DNA of 64,000 nucleotides from Corynebacterium xerosis NBRC 16721 = ATCC 373 (GCF_001552415.1 NZ_BCRD01000004.1:246275-310274); one strand, 5' to 3'. Counted from the stretch's first letter, positions 46,635-55,079 are shown. Notes: generated by a model from the letters alone, not told the origin. A program made the numbers and translations.

Positions 46635-47276
46635 ATGCCGGGACGTGAACGGCGTGACGGCGGACGTGGCTCCGCCGACAACCAGAACAACAACAACCGC
46701 CGCGACGATCGTCGCGACGGTGGCCGCGGTGGCCGCGACAACCGCCGCCAGCAGGACGAGCGCAACCAGTACCTGGAGCGCGTCGTCACCATCAACCGCG
46801 TGTCCAAGGTCGTCAAGGGTGGTCGTCGCTTCAGCTTCACCGCTCTCGTGATCGTCGGCGACGGCGAGGGCAACGTGGGCGTCGGCTACGGCAAGGCGAA
46901 GGAGGTGCCGGCCGCGATCCAGAAGGGCGCCGAGGAGGCTCGCAAGAACTTCTTCCGCGTTCCGATGATCGCCGGCACCATCACCCACCCGGTGCAGGGC
47001 GAGGCCGCCGCCGGCGTCGTCATGCTCCGCCCGGCCGCCCCGGGTACCGGCGTCATCGCCGGTGGCGCGGTTCGCCCGGTGCTCGAGTGCGCCGGCATCC
47101 AGGATGTGCTGTCGAAGTCCCTGGGCTCCGACAACGCCATCAACGTCGTCCACGCCACCGTGGACGCCCTCAAGCAGCTGGTGCGCCCCGAAGAGGTCGC
47201 CGCTCGTCGCGGCAAGACCCTCGAAGAGGTCGCCCCGGCAGGCATGCTGCGCGCTCGCGCGGGTCAGGGAGCGTGA
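46635..47276 (+). CDS. rpsE: 30S ribosomal protein S5
   Basis: 213 residues. The first ~45 residues form an Asn/Asp/Arg-rich low-complexity extension ([19 protein letters not shown]), longer than in E. coli. The S5 core begins [20 protein letters not shown] with [21 protein letters not shown]5 takes part in decoding fidelity and the mRNA entry helicase. It has GGAAGGA ahead of the ATG. Confidence 0.97.
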   Translation: MPGRERRDGGRGSADNQNNNNRRDDRRDGGRGGRDNRRQQDERNQYLERVVTINRVSKVVKGGRRFSFTALVIVGDGEGNVGVGYGKAKEVPAAIQKGAEEARKNFFRVPMIAGTITHPVQGEAAAGVVMLRPAAPGTGVIAGGAVRPVLECAGIQDVLSKSLGSDNAINVVHATVDALKQLVRPEEVAARRGKTLEEVAPAGMLRARAGQGA

Positions 47277-47281
47277 TTGAC

Positions 47282-47467
47282 ATGGCTCTGAAGATCACCC
47301 AGCTCCGCGGCACCGCGGGAACCAAGCAGAACCAGAAGGACTCGCTGCGCACCCTCGGCCTCAAGCGCCGGCACCAGTCCGTGGTCCGTCCGGATACCCC
47401 GGAGGTCCGCGGCCTGATCAACGCCGTGCGTCACATGGTCGAGGTCGAAGAAGTGGCGGGGGAGTAG
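47282..47467 (+). CDS. rpmD: 50S ribosomal protein L30
   Basis: 61 residues from ATG 47282: [20 protein letters not shown], then [20 protein letters not shown]. Normal short bacterial L30. The longer in-frame opening lies within rpsE and is not real. rplO follows after 7 bp. Confidence 0.96.
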   Translation: MALKITQLRGTAGTKQNQKDSLRTLGLKRRHQSVVRPDTPEVRGLINAVRHMVEVEEVAGE

Positions 47468-47474
47468 GCACATC

Positions 47475-47921
47475 ATGACTGATCCCATCAAGCTCCACGA
47501 CCTGGCTCCGGCCCCTGGCGCCAAGAAGGACAAGAGCCGCGTTGGCCGCGGTGAGGCGTCCAAGGGCAAGACCGCCGGTCGCGGCACCAAGGGCACCAAG
47601 GCCCGCAAGCAGGTTTCGGCGGCGTTCGAGGGCGGCCAGATGCCGCTGCACATGCGCCTGCCGAAGCTCAAGGGCTTCAAGAACCCGGCGAAGGTGACCT
47701 TCCAGGTCGTCAACGTCGCGGATCTGGCCGAGCTCTTCCCGGAGGGCGGCGATGTCACCATCGCCGACCTGGTCGCCAAGGGCGCCGTGCGCCCGAAGCA
47801 GCCGGTGAAGATCCTGGGCAACGGTGACATCGACGTCAAGGTCAACGTCACCGCCACCAAGTTCTCGGGCTCCGCGAAGTCCAAGATCGAGGCCGCCGGC
47901 GGTTCCGTCACCGAGGCGTAA
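47475..47921 (+). CDS. rplO: 50S ribosomal protein L15
   Basis: 148 residues. [20 protein letters not shown] then [20 protein letters not shown], and the C-terminal [14 protein letters not shown] typical of L15. It is the last ribosomal gene of this unit and is separated from secY by a terminator. Confidence 0.97.
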   Translation: MTDPIKLHDLAPAPGAKKDKSRVGRGEASKGKTAGRGTKGTKARKQVSAAFEGGQMPLHMRLPKLKGFKNPAKVTFQVVNVADLAELFPEGGDVTIADLVAKGAVRPKQPVKILGNGDIDVKVNVTATKFSGSAKSKIEAAGGSVTEA

Positions 47922-47955
47922 TCCGCCCCGGTCGGAGACCCCGACGACACGCGTC

Positions 47956-47994
47956 AGCGCCCCTTCCCCGTTCGCCGGGGGAGGGGCGCTTTCG
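47956..47994 (+). terminator. Terminator after rplO
   Basis: AGCGCCCCTTCCCCG paired with CGGGGGAGGGGCGCT around TTCG, then TTCG. It suggests secY-adk is a separate unit here. Confidence 0.82.
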
Positions 47995-48157
47995 CATACC
48001 GCGCCGTGATGGGACCCGAATCTGACGGCGCTGCTAGACTCACAGAGTCCAATAACGTCCACTATCAGTTCGCCCGCCAGCCCTGCCCCGGAATCCGGGG
48101 TCGACGCTGCTCGGCGGCCCACAGGGGCCGTCGCCAAGCGGGTTCAGGAGGATGCAC

Positions 48158-49492
48158 GTGCCTTCCGGTTTCCTGGCGGCCCTGCGCGACCCCGATCTGC
48201 GGAAGAAGATCCTGTTCACACTGGGCATGATCATTCTGTACCGCATCGGCGCGCAGATCCCCACCCCGGGCGTCGACTACCAGACGGTGGCGGCACGCCT
48301 TGAGCAGATCACGCAGGATCAGTCCAGCGTCTACTCGCTCATCAACTTGTTCTCGGGCGGCGCCCTGCTGCAGATGGCCATCTTCGGCATCGGCATCATG
48401 CCGTACATCACCGCGTCGATCATCGTCCAGCTGTTGACGGTGGTGATCCCGCACTTCGAGCAGCTGAAGAAGGAAGGCCAATCCGGCCAGGCCAAGATGA
48501 CGCAGTACACGCGTTATCTGACGGTCGCCCTGGCGCTGCTGCAGTCGGCAGGCATCGTCGCCATGGCCGACCGCGGTGCCCTGCTCGGCGGCAACCAGTC
48601 GCTGCTGGTCGAGGGCTCCGGCCTGTTCGACCAGATCGTCATGGTCCTGGTGCTGACATCCGGCGCCGTGCTGGTGATGTGGTTCGGCGAGCTGATCACC
48701 GACCGTGGCGTCGGCAACGGCATGTCGCTGCTGATCTTCGCCGGCATCGCCGCGCAGATGCCAGCCGAGGGCGCGAACATCCTGCAGTCCGCCGGCGGCC
48801 TGGTGTTCGCCACCGTGATGGCCGCCGTGCTGGTGCTCATCGTCGGCGTCATCTTCATCGAGCAGGGCCAGCGCCGCATCCCGGTGCAGTACGCCAAGCG
48901 CATGGTCGGCCGCCGCCAGTACGGCGGTTCGTCGACGTACCTGCCGCTGAAGGTCAACCAGGCCGGCGTCATCCCCGTGATCTTCGCGTCGTCGCTGATC
49001 TACGTGCCGGTGCTGATCACCCAGATCGTGCAGTCCGGCCAGGAGAATCCGTCGCAGGACAACTGGTGGCAGCAGAACGTCATCCAGTACCTGCTGTCGC
49101 CGTCGAGCTGGCAGTACATCGTGATCTTCTTCGCCATGATCATCTTCTTCTCGTACTTCTACACCTCGGTGCAGTACGACCCGAACGATCAGGCCGAGAA
49201 CATGAAGAAGTACGGCGGCTTCATCCCGGGCTTCCGCCCCGGCCGCCCCACCGCCGAATACCTGGGTTACGTGATCACCCGCCTGCTGGCGGTCGGCTCG
49301 CTGTACCTGGCGCTCATCGCCGTTCTGCCGAACTTCATGCTGGATCTCGGCATCGGCAGCAGCCAGGGTGGGATGGCCGGCGGTATGTTCGGTGGTACAG
49401 CCTTGCTGATTCTCGTGTCCGTCGCGCTGACGACCGTGAAGCAGATCGAAAGCCAGCTCATGCAACGCAACTACGAAGGGTTCTTGAAGTAA
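48158..49492 (+). CDS. secY: Preprotein translocase subunit SecY
   Basis: 444 residues with ten membrane helices. Markers: [15 protein letters not shown] in helix 1, [20 protein letters not shown] (plug and helix 2), [13 protein letters not shown], and [20 protein letters not shown]. The start is set at GTG 48158: AGGAGG (48146-48151) is 6 nt before it, whereas the ATG at 48152 abuts the ribosome site with no spacing and so is unlikely. The SecY pore works with SecE (4804) and SecA. A one-base-off 11-mer variant (GCTTGGCGACG) lies just upstream at 48129-48139. Its stop overlaps the adk start. Confidence 0.96.
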   Translation: MPSGFLAALRDPDLRKKILFTLGMIILYRIGAQIPTPGVDYQTVAARLEQITQDQSSVYSLINLFSGGALLQMAIFGIGIMPYITASIIVQLLTVVIPHFEQLKKEGQSGQAKMTQYTRYLTVALALLQSAGIVAMADRGALLGGNQSLLVEGSGLFDQIVMVLVLTSGAVLVMWFGELITDRGVGNGMSLLIFAGIAAQMPAEGANILQSAGGLVFATVMAAVLVLIVGVIFIEQGQRRIPVQYAKRMVGRRQYGGSSTYLPLKVNQAGVIPVIFASSLIYVPVLITQIVQSGQENPSQDNWWQQNVIQYLLSPSSWQYIVIFFAMIIFFSYFYTSVQYDPNDQAENMKKYGGFIPGFRPGRPTAEYLGYVITRLLAVGSLYLALIAVLPNFMLDLGIGSSQGGMAGGMFGGTALLILVSVALTTVKQIESQLMQRNYEGFLK

Positions 49493-50043
49493 TGCGACTC
49501 GTTCTCCTTGGTCCCCCCGGTGCCGGCAAGGGCACCCAGGCCGCCATTCTCTCCGAGAAGCTGGGCGTCCCGCACATTTCCACCGGCGACCTGTTCCGCG
49601 CCAACATCGGCGAGGGCACGCCGCTGGGCCTCGAGGCCAAGTCCTACATGGACGCCGGCAACCTGGTGCCCGACGACGTGACCGTCCGCATGGTCGAGTC
49701 CCGTCTGGAGGAGGACGACGCCAAGGCCGGTTTCCTCCTCGACGGTTTTCCGCGCACGGTCCCGCAGGCCGATGAGCTCGAGCGCATTCTGAAGGGCCTC
49801 GGACTGGACCTGGACGGCGTCGTGCAGTTCGACGTGTCGGAGGATGTCGTCGTCGAGCGCATGCTCGCCCGCGGCCGCGCCGACGACACCGAGGACGTCA
49901 TCCGCAACCGCATGCAGGTCTACGCGCGCGAGACCGCGCCGCTGCTGGACCACTACGCCGACAAGGTGATCAAGATCAAGGCGGAGGGCACGGTCGAGGA
50001 GATCAACGCCGCGACCATGGCGGAGCTGGACAAGCTCAAGTAG
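49492..50043 (+). CDS. adk: Adenylate kinase
   Basis: 183 residues. P-loop [11 protein letters not shown] at residues 7-17, [10 protein letters not shown] for AMP binding, [15 protein letters not shown], and a short-LID form ([17 protein letters not shown]) without zinc cysteines, as in other actinobacteria. It balances AMP, ADP and ATP. It is co-translated with secY through a TAATG overlap. A terminator carrying an 11-mer copy follows, so map is transcribed separately. Confidence 0.97.
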   Translation: MRLVLLGPPGAGKGTQAAILSEKLGVPHISTGDLFRANIGEGTPLGLEAKSYMDAGNLVPDDVTVRMVESRLEEDDAKAGFLLDGFPRTVPQADELERILKGLGLDLDGVVQFDVSEDVVVERMLARGRADDTEDVIRNRMQVYARETAPLLDHYADKVIKIKAEGTVEEINAATMAELDKLK

Positions 50044-50046
50044 TTC

Positions 50047-50057
50047 GCTTTACGACG
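50047..50057 (+). repeat. Dispersed 11-mer GCTTTRCGACG after adk
   Basis: Exact copy 3 bp after the adk stop, directly ahead of the terminator stem. Confidence 0.65.
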
Positions 50058-50098
50058 GACCGGCGCACGCGAGGAATCGCGTGCGCCGGTTTTTCGCG
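50056..50098 (+). terminator. Terminator after adk
   Basis: ACCGGCGCACGCGA paired with TCGCGTGCGCCGGT around GGAA, then TTTTCGCG. Confidence 0.9.
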
Positions 50099-50148
50099 TC
50101 CGGGGATGGTGAGGCGCGGGCCCGTCCGTGGTTGTTCCTGCGGCGGGG

Positions 50149-50154
50149 TAATCT
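50149..50154 (+). promoter_or_regulatory. -10 box of map, probably leaderless
   Basis: TAATCT, 8 bp before the GTG start of map; a start site near 50161-50163 would leave no leader. No ribosome site is present. Confidence 0.5.
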
Positions 50155-50162
50155 GTCCGATC

Positions 50163-50963
50163 GTGATCAGAATCCGACGCAAGCGCCCCTCCGTCCCCGC
50201 GAAGACCCCCGCCGAACTCGATGCCATGCAGGCCGCCGGCGAGATCGTCGGCCGGGCCCTGGTGGCCGTGCGCGATGCCGCGGTGCCGGGTGCGACGACG
50301 CAGGATCTCAACGACGTCGCCCACGAGGTCATCACATCCGCGGGCGCGGTGCCGTCGTTTCTGGGCTACGAGGGGTTCCCGGCGTCGGTGTGCGCGTCGG
50401 TCAACGAGGTCATCGTCCACGGCATCCCCTCGCGGGAGCGGGTGCTGTCGGAAGGCGATCTGGTGTCCATCGACTGTGGCGCGATCCTGGACGGCTGGCA
50501 CGGTGACTCGGCGCTGACGTTCGGCGTCGGAAAGCTGTCCGAGGAGTGGGAGAAGCTCAACGTCGCCACCTCCGAGGTGCTGGAGGCGGGCATCGCCGCC
50601 ATGGTGCCCGGTGCCCGACTGACCGACATCTCCCATGCCCTCGAGCAGGCGACGCGCGCGGCGGAGCTGCGCCACGACATCGAGCTGGGCATCGTCGACG
50701 GTTACGGCGGCCACGGCATCGGCCGCGAGATGCACATGGAGCCGTTCCTGGCCAACGAGGGCAAGCCCGGCAAGGGGCCCGTCATCCAGGAGGGCTCGGT
50801 GCTGGCCATCGAGCCGATGCTCATCCTCGGCGGCGAGTGGGGCTCCGACGAACTCGACGACGGCTGGACCGTGGTCACCGCCGACGGCCAGCCCGCCTCC
50901 CACTGGGAGCACACCGTGGCGGCCACCGCCGAGGGGCCGCGCATTCTCACGCCGCGGCCGTAG
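50163..50963 (+). CDS. map: Methionine aminopeptidase, type I
   Basis: 266 residues from GTG 50163. All five metal ligands are present: the two Asp in [19 protein letters not shown], His in [15 protein letters not shown], Glu in [12 protein letters not shown] and Glu in HWEHTVA. It removes the initiator Met from nascent proteins. The -10 box is only 8 bp upstream, which fits a leaderless mRNA; a further upstream start (50106) would begin inside the promoter. It follows adk as in many bacteria. Confidence 0.95.
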   Translation: MIRIRRKRPSVPAKTPAELDAMQAAGEIVGRALVAVRDAAVPGATTQDLNDVAHEVITSAGAVPSFLGYEGFPASVCASVNEVIVHGIPSRERVLSEGDLVSIDCGAILDGWHGDSALTFGVGKLSEEWEKLNVATSEVLEAGIAAMVPGARLTDISHALEQATRAAELRHDIELGIVDGYGGHGIGREMHMEPFLANEGKPGKGPVIQEGSVLAIEPMLILGGEWGSDELDDGWTVVTADGQPASHWEHTVAATAEGPRILTPRP

Positions 50964-51034
50964 CATCCGGCGGGTTCCGCCCGAGGCCCCGGCCCGCCGC
51001 TCCCTGCCTGTACGCCGGTCGCGTGCCGAGGGGC

Positions 51035-51045
51035 CGTCGTCAAGC
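51035..51045 (-). repeat. Variant 11-mer (GCTTGACGACG) after map
   Basis: Plus strand CGTCGTCAAGC, preceded by GGGGC. It is the same variant as one arm of the pairs at 44930 and 56808. Confidence 0.5.
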
Positions 51046-51131
51046 CCGGCGACGCCCGCCGAATACCACAGGGGGTAAGGGGAAGGGCATTCACCGGGCC
51101 TTTCCCCGATATTCGGGATAGGTTTGCCCCC

Positions 51132-52532
51132 ATGTCCGATTCTTTCTGGGAGTTGGCGATCGTCGCGGCGGACGTTCCCGCCGCGGCGATCCGGCACCGG
51201 GGCTCCATCACGCCGCTGGGCACCGGAAACCTGCCGGAGCTCATCGCAAAGGCCGCCGAACGCACCCCCACGACGGAGCCCGCCACGCTCGTCCTCGTCC
51301 ATCCGCGGTCGATGACCGTCGAGGTCATCGGCGGCTGGTTCGCGATGCTGTCCGAACTCGGCGTGCATTCCGGCTCCGTGCGCACCGTCGCCGACACCGA
51401 AGTGCTGGCCACCGCCCGTTTCGGGGAAGGCGACTCCCGAGAGGTCATTGTCGGCGACGTATTCTCCGGCGAGGTCTACGGCCGCAGGGGAGCGACCTCG
51501 GGCTCCCATGAGCCGCTGGCCGTCGCCATGCCGCGGATGGTCACCGAGGCCGGCGCCCTGAAGACGTGGCCCGTGCTGGTCGGCAACGAAACCGGGTTCC
51601 AGCGGTACATGCCGCAGCTCGAGGGCAGCCACATCCGGCCGGCGGCGTGCACCACCGAGATGCTCGCCGTCGGTGCCTTGGACCCGGATCGGCTGCGCAC
51701 GATGATGGGCATGGAATCCCGCGGCGGCGCCGATGACCCGGGGTGGCGGCGGGGCAAGGCCCCGGCCCCCGCGCGAAACCCCCGCCGGTCGAAGATCCTG
51801 CGGCCGGTGATCGCCGCGCTGGTGGCCATCGGCGTCGCGGGCGCGGCGTTCGCCGCCGTCAACGCCCTGCAGGGTCCCGGCACCGGCGAATCGGTCGACG
51901 AGATCCTCGGGCCGGCGGCCCCCGGGGGATACGACGTCGACGACCGCGACCCGGCGACGGTGCCGCCCGCCGCGGGCCCGGAGACCCGGCCCGCGCCGGA
52001 GCCCGTCACCCAGGGGGCCGACATTCCCGCCGCCGTCGGGTACTACTTCGACCTCTTCGACCCGGTGCCGCTGTTCTCTTCGCTGGCCAATTGCCACGAC
52101 GGCGAAGCCCGCAAGTACGAGAACCTTTCGCTTTACTGCACCGGCTACGGCCGGGAGCTCAACGCCTTCGCGGCGTCGAACGGCCTGCCCGAGCTCGCTC
52201 AGCCAGGCGAGCATGTCTCCGTCCACTTCGACACCCGCGGCACGCTGCCCGGCCCGGGCTTCCACGACCACGAGTGCTTCATCGACTACGAATACCCCCG
52301 CGACGACGCCGCCGACGGCGCCTGGGTGGAGGTCAGCGAGCCCTGCGACCCCGACGACGAACGCTACGACGGCCCGTGGCCCGAGGATGAGCACGCCGAC
52401 GTCACCATCCATGACGTCCGGTACGTCCACGACACCGACGAGGGCGAATACCACCCCGTCATCCGGATCTACGGTCTGAAGGACCTCGCCGCCGTCGATG
52501 CGATCCTGAAGCACCTCGGAGTGGTGAAATAG
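51132..52532 (+). CDS. Bitopic membrane protein of unknown function
   Basis: 466 residues. Residues 1-~205 form a cytoplasmic domain (LVLVHPRSMTVEVIGGWFAM and RGATSGSHEPLAVAMPRMVT, family not recognised). A basic patch precedes one membrane helix (ILRPVIAALVAIGVAGAAFA, about residues 219-240), then a Pro/Ala-rich linker and an outer domain with six Cys-bearing segments such as LANCHDGEARKYE, LYCTGYGREL and HECFIDYEY. The layout fits a sensor or anchor with a folded, possibly disulfide-bonded exterior. A TAGGTT -10-like box 8 bp ahead of the ATG suggests a leaderless mRNA. Its outer domain is strongly acidic. Confidence 0.7.
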   Translation: MSDSFWELAIVAADVPAAAIRHRGSITPLGTGNLPELIAKAAERTPTTEPATLVLVHPRSMTVEVIGGWFAMLSELGVHSGSVRTVADTEVLATARFGEGDSREVIVGDVFSGEVYGRRGATSGSHEPLAVAMPRMVTEAGALKTWPVLVGNETGFQRYMPQLEGSHIRPAACTTEMLAVGALDPDRLRTMMGMESRGGADDPGWRRGKAPAPARNPRRSKILRPVIAALVAIGVAGAAFAAVNALQGPGTGESVDEILGPAAPGGYDVDDRDPATVPPAAGPETRPAPEPVTQGADIPAAVGYYFDLFDPVPLFSSLANCHDGEARKYENLSLYCTGYGRELNAFAASNGLPELAQPGEHVSVHFDTRGTLPGPGFHDHECFIDYEYPRDDAADGAWVEVSEPCDPDDERYDGPWPEDEHADVTIHDVRYVHDTDEGEYHPVIRIYGLKDLAAVDAILKHLGVVK

Positions 52533-52556
52533 CACGGCGGACGCGCCCCGAACGGC

Positions 52557-52591
52557 CGTCGTAAAGCAAAGCGGGACCCTGCTTTACGACG
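52557..52591. repeat. Inverted 11-mer pair
   Basis: CGTCGTAAAGC (52557-52567) and GCTTTACGACG (52581-52591), exact reverse complements 13 bp apart, 25 bp after the stop of the unknown membrane-protein gene. Probably forms a hairpin in the transcript. Confidence 0.75.
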
Positions 52592-52648
52592 CCCGCGTGT
52601 GAGCTTCGTCCCGATCCGCGCCGGAAGTGACGCACGAGCCGCCCCGCG

Positions 52649-52683
52649 TTAAGGAAACCGCACTACCTGAAGTAATCTCAGGT
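52649..52683 (+). promoter_or_regulatory. Promoter and operator of the symporter gene
   Basis: TTAAGG (52649-52654), 18 bp, TAATCT (52673-52678). A perfect dyad ACCTGA-N7-TCAGGT (52665-52683) spans the -10 box, the position expected for a repressor operator. Confidence 0.5.
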
Positions 52684-52783
52684 GCATGTTCCGCGCCCGG
52701 ACACGGCCGGCCCACGCCCCCAGCGGCGCCGCCGCGGCCGCCCCGATGCGGCGCGGCCCCCGACACCGATCGATCGAGGTTCG

Positions 52784-54025
52784 ATGAGCTCTTCCCGCAT
52801 ATTCAATTCGCTGCTGTTCAAGATCATCGTGGCGATCCTGCTCGGCATCGTCTGCAGCTTCTTCTTCCCGGAATGGCTGGCCCGCGTGTTCGTCACGTTC
52901 AACTCGCTGTTCAGCGGGTTCCTCGGGTTCTTCGTGCCGGTGCTGATCTTCGCGCTGATCACGCCGGCCATCGCGAGCCTGGGCCGCGGCGCCGGCAAAT
53001 GGTTGGGCGTCACCGTGGGCATCGCCTACGCATCCACGGTCATCTCGGGCCTGATCGCCTACGGAGTCGCCGTGGGCACCTACTCGTGGCTGCTGGCCGA
53101 CCAGCAGTTGTTCGAGGCCGCCGACATCGACGAGGGCGGGCTGGCCCCGTACTTCACCATCGAGATGGATCCGCCCTTCGCGGTGATGTCGGCGCTCCTG
53201 CTGGCGTTCACCGTCGGCATCGCCATGACCGCCGTGAAGTCGGACACCCTCATGTCCGCCGCCGATGAGCTGCGGTCGGTGATCATGAAGGTCATCGAGA
53301 AGTTCGTCATTCCGCTGCTGCCGCCGTTCATCTTCGGCATGTTCCTGTCGATGGGCATGAACGGCAACCTCACCGAGACGCTGTCGGCATTCCTGAAGGT
53401 GCTGGTGCTCGCGACGTTGATGACCTGGGTGATCCTGATCCTGCAGTACCTGCTCGCCGGTGCGTATGCCGGCGTGAATCCGTTCCGCGCGCTGAAGAAC
53501 ATGCTGCCCGCGTACTTCACCGCGCTGGGCACGTCGTCGTCGGCGGCGACCATCCCGGTCACCCTGAAGTCGACGCGCAACAATGGCGTCAGCGAGTCCG
53601 TCGCCGGGTTCGTCGTGCCTCTCAGCGCGACCGTGCACCTGTCGGGTTCGATGATGAAGATCGGCCTGTTCGCCTTCGCCGTCATGTACCTCACGGGCGC
53701 GGAGCTGACCTTCGGCATGGCGTTGGGCTTCGTTCTGATGCTCGGCATCATGATGGTCGCCGCCCCCGGCGTGCCCGGTGGCGCGATCATGGCGGCCGTC
53801 GGTCTGCTGCAGTCGCAGCTCGGCTTCGACGAGTCGCAGATCGCGCTGATGATCGCGGCCTACGTCGCCATCGACTCTTTCGGCACCGCCTGCAACGTCA
53901 CCGGCGACGGCGCGATCGCGCTGACGGTGAACAAGATGGCGCGCGGCGACATCGGCGGCGAGAAGTACAACGATCCGCTGCCGGGCGCCGAAACCGCCCA
54001 CGCCGACGCGGACACCGCGCGGTAG
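52784..54025 (+). CDS. Sodium:dicarboxylate/amino-acid symporter (SstT-like)
   Basis: 413 residues of the DAACS (glutamate/dicarboxylate) symporter family. Signature parts: the serine-rich hairpin ALGTSSSAATIPVTL, VPLSATVHLSGSMMKIG, and DSFGTACNVTGDGAIA in helix 8, where the substrate and sodium bind. The build resembles serine/threonine transporter SstT, but the substrate is not certain. The ATG at 52784 with GAGG 9 bp upstream starts SSSRIFNSLLFKIIVAILLG; an upstream in-frame ATG gives a low-complexity extension and lies in the operator region. The stop codon TAG falls within the first unit of a tandem repeat array. Confidence 0.88.
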   Translation: MSSSRIFNSLLFKIIVAILLGIVCSFFFPEWLARVFVTFNSLFSGFLGFFVPVLIFALITPAIASLGRGAGKWLGVTVGIAYASTVISGLIAYGVAVGTYSWLLADQQLFEAADIDEGGLAPYFTIEMDPPFAVMSALLLAFTVGIAMTAVKSDTLMSAADELRSVIMKVIEKFVIPLLPPFIFGMFLSMGMNGNLTETLSAFLKVLVLATLMTWVILILQYLLAGAYAGVNPFRALKNMLPAYFTALGTSSSAATIPVTLKSTRNNGVSESVAGFVVPLSATVHLSGSMMKIGLFAFAVMYLTGAELTFGMALGFVLMLGIMMVAAPGVPGGAIMAAVGLLQSQLGFDESQIALMIAAYVAIDSFGTACNVTGDGAIALTVNKMARGDIGGEKYNDPLPGAETAHADADTAR

Positions 54026-54186
54026 GTCACCCACGGCAGCTCACAGCACATCCGCTGCGGAGACCGCCCGGTAGTTCACCGCACACCCGCTGCGGAGACC
54101 GCCCGGTAGTTCACCGCACATCCGCCGCCGGCTCCCTCGGCGCCGCCCCGGCCTGCTCGCGGTAGGTCACCGCATGCCCGCCGCCG
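54011..54186. repeat. 35-bp tandem repeat array at the end of the symporter gene
   Basis: Units at 54060-54094 and 54095-54129 are nearly identical (start GAGACCGCCCGGTAGTTCAC). A related unit with a 14-bp insertion covers 54011-54059, including the gene's last codons and its TAG stop. A diverged unit with GGTAGGTCACCGCA lies at 54151-54186. Confidence 0.8.
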
Positions 54187-54195
54187 TCGCATTCT

Positions 54196-54206
54196 GCTTT
54201 GCGACG
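54196..54206 (+). repeat. Dispersed 11-mer GCTTTRCGACG
   Basis: Exact copy, followed by GTC, in the repeat island. Confidence 0.65.
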
Positions 54207-54228
54207 GTCGGCGGGTTTCGCCGTTCCA

Positions 54229-54325
54229 CGAGATCGCGTTTGCAGCCCTGAATCACGATCTCGCGGGGCTCGTCGGGGCTGCACATCTGACGAGATTGCG
54301 ATTGGTGCCCTTGAGCGCGATCTCG
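54229..54325. repeat. Two tandem hairpin units with CGAGATYG arms
   Basis: Unit 1: CGAGATCG (54229-54236) and CGATCTCG (54256-54263). Unit 2: CGAGATTG (54291-54298) and CGATCTCG (54318-54325). Both have 19-bp loops, and the units are 62 bp apart; GCCCT-GA follows a similar pattern within each loop. Confidence 0.7.
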
Positions 54326-54340
54326 TGGGCGCCCCGTGGG

Positions 54341-54351
54341 CGTCGTAAAGC
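54341..54351 (-). repeat. Dispersed 11-mer GCTTTRCGACG
   Basis: Exact minus-strand copy between the hairpin units and the 32-bp repeats. Confidence 0.65.
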
Positions 54352-54356
54352 TTGGT

Positions 54357-54452
54357 CGCCGCAATTCTGCGCGAACCCGGCCTTGGACCGCCGAAACCCT
54401 GCACGAACGCGGCCTCGACTCGCCCCATCCCCGCGCGAAACCCGCCTGAACG
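54357..54452. repeat. Three tandem 32-bp units
   Basis: 54357-54388, 54389-54420 and 54421-54452 align without gaps: CGCC start, then TGCRCGAACSCGGCC in the first two units and CGCGCGAAACCCGCC in the third. Identity is imperfect but the period is exact. Confidence 0.65.
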
Positions 54453-54490
54453 AGTGCGCGAACGAGCGGGAAGCGAGGAGTGAACCGGGT

Positions 54491-54586
54491 TTTCGTGCCA
54501 TATAGGTGCCAGTGCTTCACATCTGAAGCTTCTGACCTGCGGCGATGGTTTTACCAACGCGGCGGTGGCATCTATATGGCACGAAA
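54491..54586. repeat. 96-bp palindromic element, copy B
   Basis: 21-bp arms 54491-54511 and 54566-54586 identical in sequence to those of copy A, inner hairpin GCTTCA-CATC-TGAAGC (54514-54529), and TGACCTGCG at 54533. The distance from arm to TGACCTGCG is 42 bp in both copies; the remaining interior differs. It lies about 360 bp upstream of infA. Confidence 0.85.
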
Positions 54587-54719
54587 CCGTTGGGGCGCAT
54601 CGGCGGAGGGGAGCGTGGGGGAGGGGAGCGTGGTTGCGGGGGTGCGGGCACGGGAAACCGGCGGTGAAAACCTCGGCGCACGGATCGCCGGCGGGCATCG
54701 TGGGGCGTGACCAACGCCA

Positions 54720-54749
54720 TTTTGAATAACCGCAGCTCGCGGGTAAAGT
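54720..54749 (+). promoter_or_regulatory. Promoter of infA
   Basis: TTTTGAAT (54720-54727; TTGAAT as -35), 16 bp, then TAAAGT (54744-54749). A leader of about 105 nt precedes infA. Confidence 0.55.
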
Positions 54750-54860
54750 GGGCCGTTGGCGAGGGACACCTGTACCCGAGCCGCGCCCCGGCATTGCCGA
54801 GGCACGTAGCAAAGACATCAGCCAACGGGTCCAATATGGGGCCCGAGAAACGTGGAGGAC

Positions 54861-55079
54861 ATGGCTAAGGAAGGCGCAATCGAGGTTGAGGGCCGCGTCG
54901 TCGAGCCCCTGCCGAACGCGATGTTCCGAGTGGAGCTGGACAACGGGCACAAGGTGCTCGCCCACATCAGTGGAAAGATGCGCCAGCACTACATCCGTAT
55001 CCTCCCGGAGGACCGGGTCGTCGTGGAACTTTCCCCGTACGACCTGGAACGCGGCCGAATCGTCTACCGCTACAAGTAA
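54861..55079 (+). CDS. infA: Translation initiation factor IF-1
   Basis: 72 residues from ATG 54861 ([20 protein letters not shown]); GTGGAGG precedes it, so the ATG 9 bp upstream is not the start. The OB-fold protein contains [20 protein letters not shown] and ends RGRIVYRYK. It blocks the A site during initiation. rpmJ, often next to infA, is absent here; rpsM follows 250 bp later. Confidence 0.97.
   Translation: MAKEGAIEVEGRVVEPLPNAMFRVELDNGHKVLAHISGKMRQHYIRILPEDRVVVELSPYDLERGRIVYRYK

Larger units (their letters stand above)
54026..54860. other. Repeat-rich island upstream of infA
   Basis: 835 bp with no gene I can support; the open frames here are all GC-driven. In order it holds the 35-bp tandem repeats, an 11-mer copy (54196), two CGAGATYG hairpin units, another 11-mer copy (54341), three 32-bp tandem units, the 96-bp palindromic element and the infA promoter. 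Confidence 0.7.

Noticed and set aside
54357..54452. CRISPR array
   Set aside because: The three 32-bp units are contiguous with no spacers and are degenerate; no cas gene is nearby.
54111..54989. 292-codon minus-strand frame across the repeat island
   Set aside because: It runs through four repeat types and the infA promoter; the predicted protein has repeated low-complexity segments.
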